Assembly (NCBI RefSeq): GCF_000449425.2
Contig: NZ_AVHW01000083.1
Span: forward strand, 1 to 53,864
Length of the DNA: 53,864 nucleotides
Reading direction: 5' to 3'
Source of the DNA: Clostridioides difficile CD160
Lineage (GTDB): Bacteria > Bacillota > Clostridia > Peptostreptococcales > Peptostreptococcaceae
Shown here: one piece after another, positions 26,636 to 36,350 of the stretch
How the letters are laid out: each line of letters begins with the position of its first letter
Position numbering within the stretch: position 1 is the stretch's first letter
Position numbers and translations under genes: made by a program
Notes under the pieces: generated by a model
What the model saw: the letters and a program-made list of their open reading frames with translations, nothing else
Databases searched by the model: none
What the model was told of the DNA's origin: nothing

Positions 26636-27790
26636 CTATTTTTTTATCAGATTTGTAACATAAGCTCTACTCCATCTATCTGTTTCTAAAATTTCCTCTA
26701 ATGTTGGTTTACTTATGCTACTATGAACTTCTAAAGTCTTCTCTATGTAATATGGTATGTCATAGAAACCAATTTTATCCTCTAAAAATTCACTTACCAA
26801 AACTTCATTTGCTGAATTTAGAACAGAAGAATAAGTTTCTCCCATTTTTAAACACTCATAAGCCAATTTTAAACATGGAAAAGTTTCCAAATCTGGTTCT
26901 TCAAAAGTTAAAGTACTAAATTTTGAAAAATTCATTCTTTCAAAGTTACTTTCCATTCTATCTGGATATGTAAGAGCATACTGTATTGGTAGTCTCATAT
27001 CTGGGCATCCTAATTGTGCTATTATTGAGCTATCTGTATACTGTACCATTGAATGGATTATACTTTGTGGATGAACTACTACATCTATGTTTTCTTGTTC
27101 TACCCCAAATAGCCACTTAGCTTCTATAACTTCAAGACCTTTATTCATAAGTGTTGAAGAATCAATACTTATCTTTCTCCCCATACTCCAATTTGGATGC
27201 TTTAAAGCTTCATTTTTAGTTATATTTATAAGTTCATTTTTTTTCTTTCCTCTAAATGGACCACCAGAGGCTGTAAGTATTATCTTTTCTATGTTTTTTT
27301 TATTTTCTCCATTTAAACATTGAAATATAGCACTATGTTCACTATCAACAGGTAGAATATTTACATTATATTTTTCTGCCTCTCTCATTACAAGTTCTCC
27401 AGCAGTTACTAACGTTTCTTTATTCGCTAATGCTATGTCTATTCCCTTCTTTATAGCACAAAGAGTTGGAACTAACCCTATCATTCCCACAACAGCAGTT
27501 AGAAGTACATCAACTTCATCAAGTGATGATATTATTTTTAATCCTTCCATACCTGTTAAAACTTCTATTTCTATATTTTTTGACAACATTTCTTTTAATT
27601 TTAATGCCTTGTCTTCCTCAAAAACTGTTACATATTTAGGTTTAAATTCTACTATTTGTTCTAATAATAACTCAATATTACTATTAGCTGATATTGCAAC
27701 TATCTCAAACTTATCTCTATTTTCTCTAACTACATCCAAAGTTTGTTTACCTATAGAGCCTGTAGAACCTAAAATTGATATCTTCTTCAT
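26636..27790 (-). CDS. dxr: 1-deoxy-D-xylulose 5-phosphate reductoisomerase
   Basis: A 384-residue NADPH-dependent DXR, the second step of the MEP pathway, forming 2-C-methylerythritol 4-phosphate. [14 protein letters not shown] (8-21) is the NADPH loop, [12 protein letters not shown] near 120 and [11 protein letters not shown] near 147 hold metal and substrate residues, and ASGGPFRG near 174 is the flexible loop. First gene of dxr-rseP-ispG, read from GAAAGGATT. Confidence 0.97.
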   Translation of the reverse strand: MKKISILGSTGSIGKQTLDVVRENRDKFEIVAISANSNIELLLEQIVEFKPKYVTVFEEDKALKLKEMLSKNIEIEVLTGMEGLKIISSLDEVDVLLTAVVGMIGLVPTLCAIKKGIDIALANKETLVTAGELVMREAEKYNVNILPVDSEHSAIFQCLNGENKKNIEKIILTASGGPFRGKKKNELINITKNEALKHPNWSMGRKISIDSSTLMNKGLEVIEAKWLFGVEQENIDVVVHPQSIIHSMVQYTDSSIIAQLGCPDMRLPIQYALTYPDRMESNFERMNFSKFSTLTFEEPDLETFPCLKLAYECLKMGETYSSVLNSANEVLVSEFLEDKIGFYDIPYYIEKTLEVHSSISKPTLEEILETDRWSRAYVTNLIKK

Positions 27791-27952
27791 ATAATAATCC
27801 TTTCTAATAATAAATATACCCTATCAGAACATTATAACACTACTAAAACAATTATTTTTACTATTCATAGAAATTTCATATAGTATTCTACAAACTAAAA
27901 TTAATCTATTGTTTCTATATTTTATAAAGTATTATAAAATGTTTTAGCATCC

Positions 27953-28156
27953 CTAAATGTCTCTTTTTATTTCAACAACATCCTCTATTTTACAGTCTAG
28001 TGCTAGACATATCTTTTCCATCGTATCCATAGAAACAGATTTATCATTTCCTAATCTACCTAAAACAGAAATACTTATACCTGATATATTTACAAATTCC
28101 ATTTTCTTTATTTTTCTATCAATTAATAATTTCCATAGTGGAGCGTATGAAATCAT
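27953..28156 (-). CDS. small XRE-family (Cro/CI) regulator
   Basis: A 67-residue single helix-turn-helix protein: ISYAPLWKLLIDRKIKKMEF, then ISGISISVLGRLGNDKSVS as the recognition region and MEKICLALDCKIEDVVEI at the end. This is the HTH_26/YozG-type layout. The frame opens at 28186, but GCGAGGTGATAAC before ATG 28156 sets the start. It is divergent from the membrane-protein gene at 28336, and ATCTATTT repeats lie between them. Confidence 0.85.
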   Translation of the reverse strand: MISYAPLWKLLIDRKIKKMEFVNISGISISVLGRLGNDKSVSMDTMEKICLALDCKIEDVVEIKRDI

Positions 28157-28191
28157 GTTATCACCTCGCAAAATATATTCTATCACATTTT

Positions 28192-28223
28192 ATCTATTTT
28201 GGAAAATTTTCATCTATTTAGAT
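28192..28223. promoter_or_regulatory. candidate operator for the XRE regulator
   Basis: The palindrome ATCTATTTAGAT (28212-28223) is preceded by a half-copy ATCTATTTT at 28192, 20 bases away. Both lie in the divergent region between the XRE gene and the plus-strand membrane-protein gene, where an autoregulatory operator would be expected. No binding evidence. Confidence 0.3.
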
Positions 28224-28335
28224 AAATAATTCTTTATATAATATAGATGTCAATTATAGTTTAATAAACATAAATATGTTAAAATAAATCAAAGTAATAG
28301 ATTCAAAAACTATACTACTCACAGGAGATGATTAA

Positions 28336-29061
28336 ATGAATCAGACTCAAAAAAGAAAACTCGAGTTTATAAAAAATCATTGGGATTTGACTGCCATAGA
28401 AAAAGAAAGAAATATTGCTCATATCATTCGTTATACTCTAACAACACTTGCTGTTATTGCTTTTTTTCTTCCCACAAAAATCAAGTTTTCTATACACATA
28501 TTTGTATCATTATTTTGTTGGATAATGTATTTATTACTATATCCTAAAATGCCAATGGAAATGCCTAAAAAAAGAAATTTAAGAAAATATTATATACCAT
28601 TTCCTTTCACTGCATGTGTATTATCAATAATGCTTCTTCTTCTATCAACAAATTTATTATATACCTCGACAAAAGAGAAATTCAGTTTTGTTTTCATTTA
28701 TATGATAATATTATTTGTACCTTATGTTCTAATGTTAATTTCAAAAAAAATAAGAGAAACAAAATTTATTATCCTATTGGTTCTCTTTTCTACATTCATC
28801 CTTAGTTTTTCTACAACACCAGCTTTAAATTATATTGCTACATTGGACAACCCCAAAACTGAATTTGTAAAGGTTATTGATAAAGTAAGTATTTCTTCTC
28901 GTTCTGGAAAGGAACACTATTTTAAAATAGAGGTAGGTAATGAAATAAAAAGAATGAAAGTTTCCAATAAAATGTACAAATCAACAAATAAAAACAAATT
29001 AGTCCAACTCTGTAAAGGAAAAAGTATATTTGGTTATGAATACTGGACATTACAAAACTAG
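28336..29061 (+). CDS. multi-span membrane protein, function unknown
   Basis: A 241-residue protein with about five hydrophobic helices (near 30-50, 52-70, 91-112, 118-136 and 143-162), then a C-terminal soluble domain of about 75 residues with beta-strand character (VKVIDKVSISSRSGKEHYFK). The N-terminal 28 residues are charged. No family recognised. CAGGAGATGATT precedes the ATG. It lies beside the divergent XRE gene and may be regulated by it. Confidence 0.7.
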   Translation: MNQTQKRKLEFIKNHWDLTAIEKERNIAHIIRYTLTTLAVIAFFLPTKIKFSIHIFVSLFCWIMYLLLYPKMPMEMPKKRNLRKYYIPFPFTACVLSIMLLLLSTNLLYTSTKEKFSFVFIYMIILFVPYVLMLISKKIRETKFIILLVLFSTFILSFSTTPALNYIATLDNPKTEFVKVIDKVSISSRSGKEHYFKIEVGNEIKRMKVSNKMYKSTNKNKLVQLCKGKSIFGYEYWTLQN

Positions 29062-29189
29062 AAAAATATCTATATAAAAAATACATACTGTTCTATTGAT
29101 TTAAAACTCATTATTATAATATGATATAAAGTATATACAAACATTTAATTAAAATTTTTAAAATCATAGTTCAGAAAAAAGGAGAAAAT

Positions 29190-29771
29190 ATGCCATATTT
29201 ATTAAAGATTAATCAATTTGAAAAAAGTTATGATATAGGAATTTTTAAAAATGAACAATCAATATATAAATTTATTGAGAAAATACCATTTGTAAAAAAA
29301 GAGAGTAGCAATTTTAATTATACAAATTACTATATTGAATTTGAAGATATTCCTGAATATTATGAAGTAAATTTCAATAACTATTTATACATTATCACTA
29401 GATTTTCATTCATACCAGATGGAACTGAGATATTTTTTAGCTGGGATGAAATTCATTGTTGGGATGAAAAAATTGCTACTGAAAAAACTTTTATAAATGG
29501 TGAAACATTGGTAGATTCATATAACTTTCCAAACAATGAAGTAAAGGACTATATACAAAAACGAGAATCACTATATAGAGAAACAAAAAGATATTATAAG
29601 GAAAAAGGATTAAAAATTGAAAGACATGCACTTGGTTCGGAAGATGGTGAGTATGTTGAGCTTGTAAATGATTCTATCCTTTATTTACTAGATATAGATT
29701 CAATTGAAATATGGGAACAATCAAAAAATATAGAAGAATTTTTATATAAATATAAAAACCGTTTTAAGTGA
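29190..29771 (+). CDS. hypothetical soluble protein
   Basis: A 193-residue acidic protein rich in aromatic residues (NYTNYYIEFEDIPEYYEVNF; FSWDEIHCWDEKIA), with no signal peptide or membrane helix. The high Tyr/Asp/Glu content is similar to that of many immunity or anti-restriction proteins, but I find no domain and no toxin partner. ATG follows AAAAAAGGAG. It is 128 bases after the membrane-protein gene on the same strand and may be in its operon. Confidence 0.65.
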   Translation: MPYLLKINQFEKSYDIGIFKNEQSIYKFIEKIPFVKKESSNFNYTNYYIEFEDIPEYYEVNFNNYLYIITRFSFIPDGTEIFFSWDEIHCWDEKIATEKTFINGETLVDSYNFPNNEVKDYIQKRESLYRETKRYYKEKGLKIERHALGSEDGEYVELVNDSILYLLDIDSIEIWEQSKNIEEFLYKYKNRFK

Positions 29772-29796
29772 TTTATATTTTTTGACCTACATAAAT

Positions 29797-29839
29797 ATGC
29801 ATTGAGTTATTTAATAAGATACAAAATAATTCAATGCAT
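29797..29839. terminator. hairpin between convergent genes
   Basis: ATGCATTGAGTTATTT (29797-29812) pairs with 29824-29839 with one G-U pair, 11-base loop. No clear T-run on either strand, but the position between convergent genes suits a terminator. Confidence 0.45.
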
Positions 29840-29863
29840 AAATTAGTAGAAAAAATAATTCTA

Positions 29864-31675
29864 TTATTTTCCAATTACATATTTATTAAAAAATTCTTTT
29901 TCTTCTATAGGCTTAGAGAAATAAAATCCCTGTCCTACATCACATTTAATTGTTTTTAAAAAGTCTAAGTCCTTTTTAGTTTCAATACCTTCACATACAA
30001 CAGACATATCTATACGATGTGACATTTCAATAATACATTGAATAATACTATATACTTTCTCTCTATTAAAGGTTTCTTTAAGTAGGCTTTTATCTAACTT
30101 CAAACCATTAATCGATAAAGAACATAAAAGACTTAATGAAGAGTATCCTGAACCAAAATCATCCATAGAAATTAAAAAGCCCAACTTTCTAAGCTTATCT
30201 AAAATTGAAATAACTGGCTTGGATATTTCATTAAAAGCACTTTCAGTTACCTCTATTTCTATATACTTAAAAGGAATTTCATATTCCCTAACAATATCTA
30301 AAAATCTTTGGTAGAAATCATTTTGGTAAATAGTAACTCTTGAAAAATTAACTGCAATAGGATAAGTATATTGATTTTTTTTCATAAATGTTTTTTTTAT
30401 AAATGAACATGCTTTCTTTAACATATAAAAATCTAATTCGATAATAAATCCACTTTTTTCAAATAATGGAATGAATTTATCTGGTGACAGAAAGCCAAGC
30501 TCTGGAGAAAACCATCGTACAAGTGCTTCTGCACTCACAACATTTAAAGAAGATATTTGAAATTTAGGTTGCAAATACATATGGAATTCTTCATTTTCTA
30601 GTGCTTTATGCATATGATTATAAATATTATTTTCCATTTGTAATTGCTTTAGCAGATTTTCATTATACCATACTGTAGAGGAAATTCCTCTCTTTTTACT
30701 TACCTTATGGGCAATATTTGCCTTATCCATTATAGAATTGATAGATTTATAATCCAATTTATCAACTTCAACTAAATATGCACCTATACAATAAGATATA
30801 GTTTGAGTTACATTCATATTTAATTCAGATATTATGGCCTCAGTCAGAATCTTAATAATCTCATCTAAGAGAGAATCTCTATATTTTGCAAGTATTACAA
30901 AATTATCTGAACCAACTCTTGCACAAGTTTCTTTAGTATTAAAGGTTTTGGAAAGTGCAGTTGCAACTATTATTAAAACTTTATCTCCATATTCATATCC
31001 ATGTACATCATTAATATATTTAAAATTGTCAATATCAATATTTAATAGTACATACTCTCCCTTATATGCATGATGTAAAATCTCAATAGCTCGATTTTCA
31101 AATGCAACTTGGTTTTTTATTTTTGTCAAATTATCAGTATAAAATATTTCGTCAAATTTTCTTTTATTATAATACTCCCAAATCAAGATACTTATTATTG
31201 ATATTGTAAGATAAATAACTAATGCAGTAGCGAAAGAATGTAATTTTATGTCAGAATGTTTTTCAGATATAAAAACAACTTGACTAGATAACGAAGAATA
31301 TGTTTCGCTCAATTTATATAATTTATCACCTGAACCTCCATTTCTAACTTTTATAATTTCTTTTTTCATAGATTTCCACATAGTATCCATTTGAATTAAT
31401 TTTTCTTGAAATTCTTTATTATCACACCTTTGCAATCCAAGTTCACCCTTACCAGTTCTTAACTCTGTTAAAATGCTATCTAGTTTTTTTATCAAGTTAT
31501 CATTTCTTTTATTATTCAATTCTTGTTTAACAACCTTTTCAGTTTCACTGCGAATAGTACTAGTATAATTTATAATTTTAATATGTTCTATACTATTGTA
31601 TAGAGAAAATATAAAAATAATAATAGCAACTAGCCAAATAGCAGCATAAATTAAAAAATCATATTTTTTCTTCAT
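29864..31675 (-). CDS. membrane GGDEF-EAL protein, probable c-di-GMP phosphodiesterase
   Basis: A 603-residue protein: transmembrane helix at about 8-28, an extracytoplasmic helical domain to about 145, a second helix (SFATALVIYLTISIISILIW), then GGDEF and EAL domains. The GGDEF active site reads GSDNF, so cyclase activity is unlikely. The EAL domain retains EALVRW, NFS, EVTES, DDFGSG, KLDKS and EGIE, so it should hydrolyse c-di-GMP. The frame opens at 31723, but TTGAGGTAAC before ATG 31675 decides the start. It lies just downstream of another, broken c-di-GMP gene on the same strand. Confidence 0.92.
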   Translation of the reverse strand: MKKKYDFLIYAAIWLVAIIIFIFSLYNSIEHIKIINYTSTIRSETEKVVKQELNNKRNDNLIKKLDSILTELRTGKGELGLQRCDNKEFQEKLIQMDTMWKSMKKEIIKVRNGGSGDKLYKLSETYSSLSSQVVFISEKHSDIKLHSFATALVIYLTISIISILIWEYYNKRKFDEIFYTDNLTKIKNQVAFENRAIEILHHAYKGEYVLLNIDIDNFKYINDVHGYEYGDKVLIIVATALSKTFNTKETCARVGSDNFVILAKYRDSLLDEIIKILTEAIISELNMNVTQTISYCIGAYLVEVDKLDYKSINSIMDKANIAHKVSKKRGISSTVWYNENLLKQLQMENNIYNHMHKALENEEFHMYLQPKFQISSLNVVSAEALVRWFSPELGFLSPDKFIPLFEKSGFIIELDFYMLKKACSFIKKTFMKKNQYTYPIAVNFSRVTIYQNDFYQRFLDIVREYEIPFKYIEIEVTESAFNEISKPVISILDKLRKLGFLISMDDFGSGYSSLSLLCSLSINGLKLDKSLLKETFNREKVYSIIQCIIEMSHRIDMSVVCEGIETKKDLDFLKTIKCDVGQGFYFSKPIEEKEFFNKYVIGK

Positions 31676-31833
31676 TATTGTTACCTCAATTATAATATAT
31701 CTATATAATTTGCAATTGACCAATCAGCTATAAAAAATGATTGTATACTTTGCAGTAATATGTATTTATCTCAAATAAATCTATCATCTATATGTCTAAA
31801 ATAGACTAATCTTTGATAGTATATATTTTGTCT

Positions 31834-33732
31834 TTAGATAGAAAACATACAATATGTGTTTTTACCTTCTTCTTTTGCTCTATATAAAGCACTATCTGCA
31901 TGATGATATAACTCATAAAACTGTTCTCCATCTTCCGGATATACAGAGATTCCTATACTAACACTTATTCCAAAATATAAATCATCATATGTAAATGTAC
32001 TATCTAATGTTTTTAATATATCCAGACTTTTATTTTGAATAATTTCCCTATCTCCATTGTATTCCATAAATGCTATAAATTCATCACCTCCTACACGACC
32101 AACTATATCTGTTTTTCTAAAACTTCTTTTTAAACATTCAGCTAAATCAATTAATATTTTATCTCCAAATACATGTCCCATAGTATCATTAACATATTTA
32201 AAATTGTCTACATCAATCATAAATAGAGCATATCTTCTATTTTTATAATTTAATAGCAATATATCTCTAATCTTTTCCTCAGTGGTACTTTTATTCAACA
32301 ATCCTGTCATTAAATCATTTTGAGATTGTTCAATTAATTTATTGTACTCCTTCTTCTCTTCATCTATATTTCTTATCTTTCCTAGTATTGATATAGCAGT
32401 ATCTCCAATCTTATCTGGTTCATTAAAGACTATAGAACACCACAAGTGCACATCATTTTTAGAGAGTATACGTATTTCTATTTCTTCTGGCTTATTACCT
32501 CTATGTGCCTCTTCTAAAGCATCAAGTAATATCTTACAATCTTCTTTATAAATATTTGATAACTGTTCAGTAATTGTTCCTTTTGGTTCTACTTGAAATA
32601 TATTATAATAATTATCAGAAAATATGATTGTATTATCCTTAAAATTATATTCAAATAAAATGTCACCCCATTGTTTTAATGCATTCTGATATCGACTAGC
32701 TAAGTTATCAGATTTTTTATCTTTTTCCTCATAAGTTTCTTCTGTTACATCTACTATACTTGAGTAAAAATACTGCTTTCCATCCTTATCATTTCTACAT
32801 AATCTAGAAATTGTTTCTAAAGAAATCAAACGATTATTTTTGCATCTAATACGATAGTGAAGTGTAACTATACCTTTAGAATTAACTTGGCTTATTATAT
32901 CACTAAGGACATTTTTTCTATCTTCTTCAAAGATTAAATCAATATACTTTCCATCAAACTTATTTTTTATTTCTTTTTCTGTATAACCTATTAATGATAT
33001 AAAGCTAGGAGAAATATAATCTAAGGTAAAATCTTCATCAAAACGAATACATTTTACACATGCAGGAATATTATCTAAAACTCTTCTATATTTCCAATAT
33101 GATTCTTCCATCTCTAAAGACCGTTTCTTAAGCCTATCATTTTCTATGATAACTACAACTAAACTCTTAAAGCCTTCTTTCCCTCTTACAACATTACCTG
33201 TTCCAAGTATCCAGATAGGTGTTCCGTCAGATTTTACTACCCTAAATTCAATAGTTACTATATCACTAATTCCAAGTTGTCTTCTAACTTCATAATTGAC
33301 ATATTCTATATCATCTGGATGCACAAATCCTAATGCTTGATTCTTAAATTTTGCTTCCATCTCCTTAATCGTATAACCAAGCATTCTACGATACCCTTCA
33401 TTACATGTAAGAAAAGTAAATTCATGATCCATTCCAACTTGAAATATACCTGCGTAAGCATTATCTACGAGTTCTTTTACATTTATTGAATGAGTTGGAC
33501 TGAGTGCAGAGTATACCATACTTTTTTCTTTTTCTAAGGAAGTGTCTTTTGATATAATATCTTCCTGATAGTTAAATGAATCAACATCTTTTTCAAAGTA
33601 ATATTCATAAAACTTGTCTGCATCTATAGGCTCTTTATAATAAAATCCTTGTAGTATTTCTGGTCTCATCTGTTCAATAATTTTTAAAGTTTCTTTATCT
33701 TCAATTCCTTCAACATAAACTGTCATATTCAT
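31834..33732 (-). CDS. 3' fragment: end of EAL, three PAS domains and an intact GGDEF
   Basis: The downstream frame of the broken gene. The ATG at 33732 (MNMTVYVEGIEDKETL) lies inside the EAL domain with no ribosome binding site, so it is not a natural start. After the EAL tail (LQGFYYKEPI) come three PAS domains (opening AYAGIFQVGMDHEFTFL, IPACVKCIRFDEDF and WGDILFEYNFKDNTIIF) and a C-terminal diguanylate cyclase domain with FMIDVDNFKYVNDTMGH and RVGGDEF. The GGDEF site is intact, so if this part is made it could still synthesise c-di-GMP under PAS control. Confidence 0.7.
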   Translation of the reverse strand: MNMTVYVEGIEDKETLKIIEQMRPEILQGFYYKEPIDADKFYEYYFEKDVDSFNYQEDIISKDTSLEKEKSMVYSALSPTHSINVKELVDNAYAGIFQVGMDHEFTFLTCNEGYRRMLGYTIKEMEAKFKNQALGFVHPDDIEYVNYEVRRQLGISDIVTIEFRVVKSDGTPIWILGTGNVVRGKEGFKSLVVVIIENDRLKKRSLEMEESYWKYRRVLDNIPACVKCIRFDEDFTLDYISPSFISLIGYTEKEIKNKFDGKYIDLIFEEDRKNVLSDIISQVNSKGIVTLHYRIRCKNNRLISLETISRLCRNDKDGKQYFYSSIVDVTEETYEEKDKKSDNLASRYQNALKQWGDILFEYNFKDNTIIFSDNYYNIFQVEPKGTITEQLSNIYKEDCKILLDALEEAHRGNKPEEIEIRILSKNDVHLWCSIVFNEPDKIGDTAISILGKIRNIDEEKKEYNKLIEQSQNDLMTGLLNKSTTEEKIRDILLLNYKNRRYALFMIDVDNFKYVNDTMGHVFGDKILIDLAECLKRSFRKTDIVGRVGGDEFIAFMEYNGDREIIQNKSLDILKTLDSTFTYDDLYFGISVSIGISVYPEDGEQFYELYHHADSALYRAKEEGKNTYCMFSI

Positions 33733-33938
33733 GCTATGACACAGATTAATAATTTGTGAAACGATTTTTTGGTCTGTTACATCATATGTAATACGATCTA
33801 AAAGAGTATGATTAATTTTTAAAGAATCTGCACTTAATTCACGAAAAATTTCTAAGGAAGAATGTTTTGCTCCAAAACTATCAAAGCTAATCTTAATACC
33901 TTGACTTCGAAGAAAGTCAAAAGAATGCCTTATTTCTT

Positions 33939-34874
33939 CTATTTTTTTATATTATTATCTTCTGTCAATTCCAATGTAATTAGAGATGGTGACAGACATT
34001 GTTTTTTTATAGTATCTAAAATAAAGAACTTGAAATTAGGGTCTTCAAGCTGTTGATATGATACATTTATGTTCATCTTAAAATTTGGCATATATTTTAT
34101 CCATATATTCAATTGTTTTAAAGCAGTTCTAATTACCCATTGACTAACTTTATCCATAAGCCCAGAAGATTCTAAAAAAGGTATAAATTCAGTTGGCCCA
34201 AGTTTCATTTCAAAATTAGGATTCTTCCAACGAAGCAATACTTCACATCCATGTAATTTCTTATTATTAGTAAAAATAAGTGGCTGGTAATTTAAATAAA
34301 ATCCTTCAAAATCATTTAATACACTTTCTCTTAGATACTCTATCAAATTTATAGAATACTGAGAAAAATTTAACTTATCCTTTGAATAGACAAGCAGAGT
34401 CTTTTTTCCTTGTTTTTTTGCTTTTTCAAATGTAACACGTGCATTTTGGTACAATATATCACATTCTGTACCATCTTTAGGATAAAAGCAAACACTTCCT
34501 GATATGGTAAACGAAATAGCATGTCCATTAATCTGTTTTATACACTGTGCTACATCTTGAAACCTATTAAATAGTTTTATTAATTCATAACAATCTCCAT
34601 TTGGATACAATACCCCAAATCCGTTTCCATCCAATCTATATAAACTTACATCTTCAGGTAAAAAAGGTAAAATAGCTCTAGAAAATTTTTTTAAAACTCT
34701 ATCTCCAAATGAATAAGAATATAAATTATTAATCTGCTCAAAATCATCAATTCCAATAAACATAATCCCATATTGATTCTTCTGATTTTCTAGGTTTGAA
34801 AGCATCATTCTAAAATTATAATTCCCATTTAAATTCGTTAATTTATCTATAATATTATTAGTTGACATTTCCAT
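33939..34874 (-). CDS. 5' fragment: degenerate GGDEF plus partial EAL
   Basis: The upstream frame of the broken gene, 311 residues. Residues 1-165 are a GGDEF-like domain with FIGIDDFEQINNLY and the inactive LDGNGF active-site motif; from 180 an EAL-like domain runs through LNYQPLIF, EVLLRWKNP and MNINVSYQQL, ending at ELTEDNNIKK just after an A7 run. The substitution of Ala by Val in EAL and the missing second half mean it cannot hydrolyse c-di-GMP alone. The start is ATG 34874; an ATG at 34898 lacks a ribosome binding site. Confidence 0.7.
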   Translation of the reverse strand: MEMSTNNIIDKLTNLNGNYNFRMMLSNLENQKNQYGIMFIGIDDFEQINNLYSYSFGDRVLKKFSRAILPFLPEDVSLYRLDGNGFGVLYPNGDCYELIKLFNRFQDVAQCIKQINGHAISFTISGSVCFYPKDGTECDILYQNARVTFEKAKKQGKKTLLVYSKDKLNFSQYSINLIEYLRESVLNDFEGFYLNYQPLIFTNNKKLHGCEVLLRWKNPNFEMKLGPTEFIPFLESSGLMDKVSQWVIRTALKQLNIWIKYMPNFKMNINVSYQQLEDPNFKFFILDTIKKQCLSPSLITLELTEDNNIKK

Positions 34875-34898
34875 TAATCCATCCCCCTCAAATTTCAA

Positions 34899-35447
34899 AC
34901 TTTTTGAAATAAATATTTATCTACTATTTTTTACTCATATTTTATATTTCTGAAAGTTTTTATGTGTATAATAAATCATGACCTAATTCAAAAGCTATTT
35001 TTAAATATCATTCTGCTTTAAATTTAATTATCAACTAAATGACATTGAAGATGGAATATCTAATCTTTTTAATAAATAATTAAAGTACCATTTACCTAGA
35101 ATTTAACTCTTTGAGTTTATTTTATCATATTATGGAAATATATTCCTTTTTTTTGAGATATTACTTAAGCTATACTCATATTCCCGAAATTAAAACAATA
35201 ATCTACTTATCTATTATTAATTATGTCTAAAAATAAAATTTATAAATGGGTAATAAATTAGTTATATTTAGATATATGTATTATAAAAAGATAATAAAGT
35301 TAAGAATATCAATATTATTAAACAAAAAAATATTTTTTAATTGCAATTCTCGCATATAAAACATGTATACTACAAATATAGTACAACTTGATAAAGTAAT
35401 ACATATTTTTATACAATGCCTAAATTATATCCTCTAAAACATTAAAC
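34899..35447. other. gene-free AT-rich gap upstream of the broken c-di-GMP gene
   Basis: I find no ORF with a ribosome binding site, and no c-di-GMP riboswitch signature. The region must hold the promoter of the broken gene, but many AT-rich candidates exist and none stands out. A short inverted repeat GTATACTAC/GTAC-like lies near 35365-35385. Confidence 0.5.
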
Positions 35448-35519
35448 AATGAAAATAGCCATGTAACTAAACAATCGCAGAATTTCTCTGCTTTTAGAAG
35501 TTACATAGCTATTTTCATT
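35448..35519 (-). terminator. terminator of the rpsB-to-cdsA gene series
   Basis: A 21-bp stem (35448-35468 with 35499-35519; AATGAAAATAGC core) with a U-G pair that is allowed only on the minus strand. The loop contains a small GCAGA/TCTGC hairpin. It lies 40 bases past cdsA. Confidence 0.75.
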
Positions 35520-35558
35520 ACTAGCAATTATAGACTGCCCTTTTAAAACCAACCAATC

Positions 35559-36338
35559 TTATCTAATAAAAAATTTGATAGCACTATACACAAAAGGTGC
35601 AACTAATATAACACTATCGAATCTATCTAATATACCCCCATGACCAGGTATTATCTTTCCATAATCCTTTATCCCTACATATCTCTTTATAGAAGATGCA
35701 AATAAATCTCCTAATTGAGCTATTATACTTCCTATGCTTCCTATTATTGCTAATTGAAGCAAATCAATACCAAATAAATATCCAAATAAAATACAACAAA
35801 GTGTACTTCCTATTATTCCTCCAATAGCTCCTTCTACAGTCTTTTTAGGACTCACTTTAGGAATTAATTTATGTTTTCCAAGTAAATAGCCACTAAAATA
35901 TGCAAATATATCTGTCATAAAAGATATAACAAATATAAGCCATACATAGATATTTCCTTTTTCAAAACCATTTATAGTTATAACTATAAAATCTAAAAAC
36001 ACTCCTATATAAAAAATTCCTAAAAACGTAATCGAAACATCTATAACATTGTTTTTGCCCATCAACATATAAATTATACCTGCTAAAAATAAAATGAAAA
36101 TCATTGCATAAGTATACTCTAATGGTAAGTTAAAAATATTTTTTACAGCTAAATAAATAGAAAATATATATCCGATAACAAAGATTGGATGTATATCTTT
36201 TATTTTAAATGCCTTATAAAACTCATGTAATGCAATATAAACTATTGCCATCTCAGCTATATATAAAGGAATTCCTCCATATACAACAAATAGAAATAAT
36301 GGAACCAGAGCTAGTGAAGCAATAATTCTTGTAAGCAT
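35559..36338 (-). CDS. cdsA: phosphatidate cytidylyltransferase
   Basis: A 259-residue membrane enzyme, seven to eight helices, that makes CDP-diacylglycerol from phosphatidic acid and CTP for phospholipid synthesis. The C-terminal CDS signature SPKKTVEGAIGG and KDYGKIIPGHGGILDRFDS is intact with the catalytic Asp residues. It starts 12 bases after uppS, with the ribosome binding site TAAGGAG overlapping the uppS stop codon, so translation is coupled. Confidence 0.95.
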   Translation of the reverse strand: MLTRIIASLALVPLFLFVVYGGIPLYIAEMAIVYIALHEFYKAFKIKDIHPIFVIGYIFSIYLAVKNIFNLPLEYTYAMIFILFLAGIIYMLMGKNNVIDVSITFLGIFYIGVFLDFIVITINGFEKGNIYVWLIFVISFMTDIFAYFSGYLLGKHKLIPKVSPKKTVEGAIGGIIGSTLCCILFGYLFGIDLLQLAIIGSIGSIIAQLGDLFASSIKRYVGIKDYGKIIPGHGGILDRFDSVILVAPFVYSAIKFFIR

Positions 36339-36350
36339 AAAATAATCTCC

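Larger units (their letters stand above)
31834..34874 (-). pseudogene. GGDEF-EAL-PAS-PAS-PAS-GGDEF gene split by a frameshift
   Basis: Two reading frames, 34874-33939 and one continuing to 31834, join into one protein of about 1,010 residues if a single A is added to the A7 run at 33942-33948 (minus strand). The joined reading passes from ELTEDNNIKK to IEEIRHSFDF, which restores the EAL domain. Order: degenerate GGDEF (LDGNGF), EAL-like domain with EVLLRW for EALVRW and FDSFG for DDFG, three PAS domains (about 370-490, 495-620 and 625-740 of the joined protein) and an intact GGDEF (RVGGDEF). As sequenced, the first frame stops inside the EAL domain. The N-terminal start is ATG 34874 behind GAGGGGGAT. 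It may be a true pseudogene, a slippage-dependent gene or a sequencing error. Confidence 0.85.

Noticed and set aside
34899-35447. c-di-GMP riboswitch before the c-di-GMP gene
   Set aside because: No class I or class II signature could be seen in the gap.
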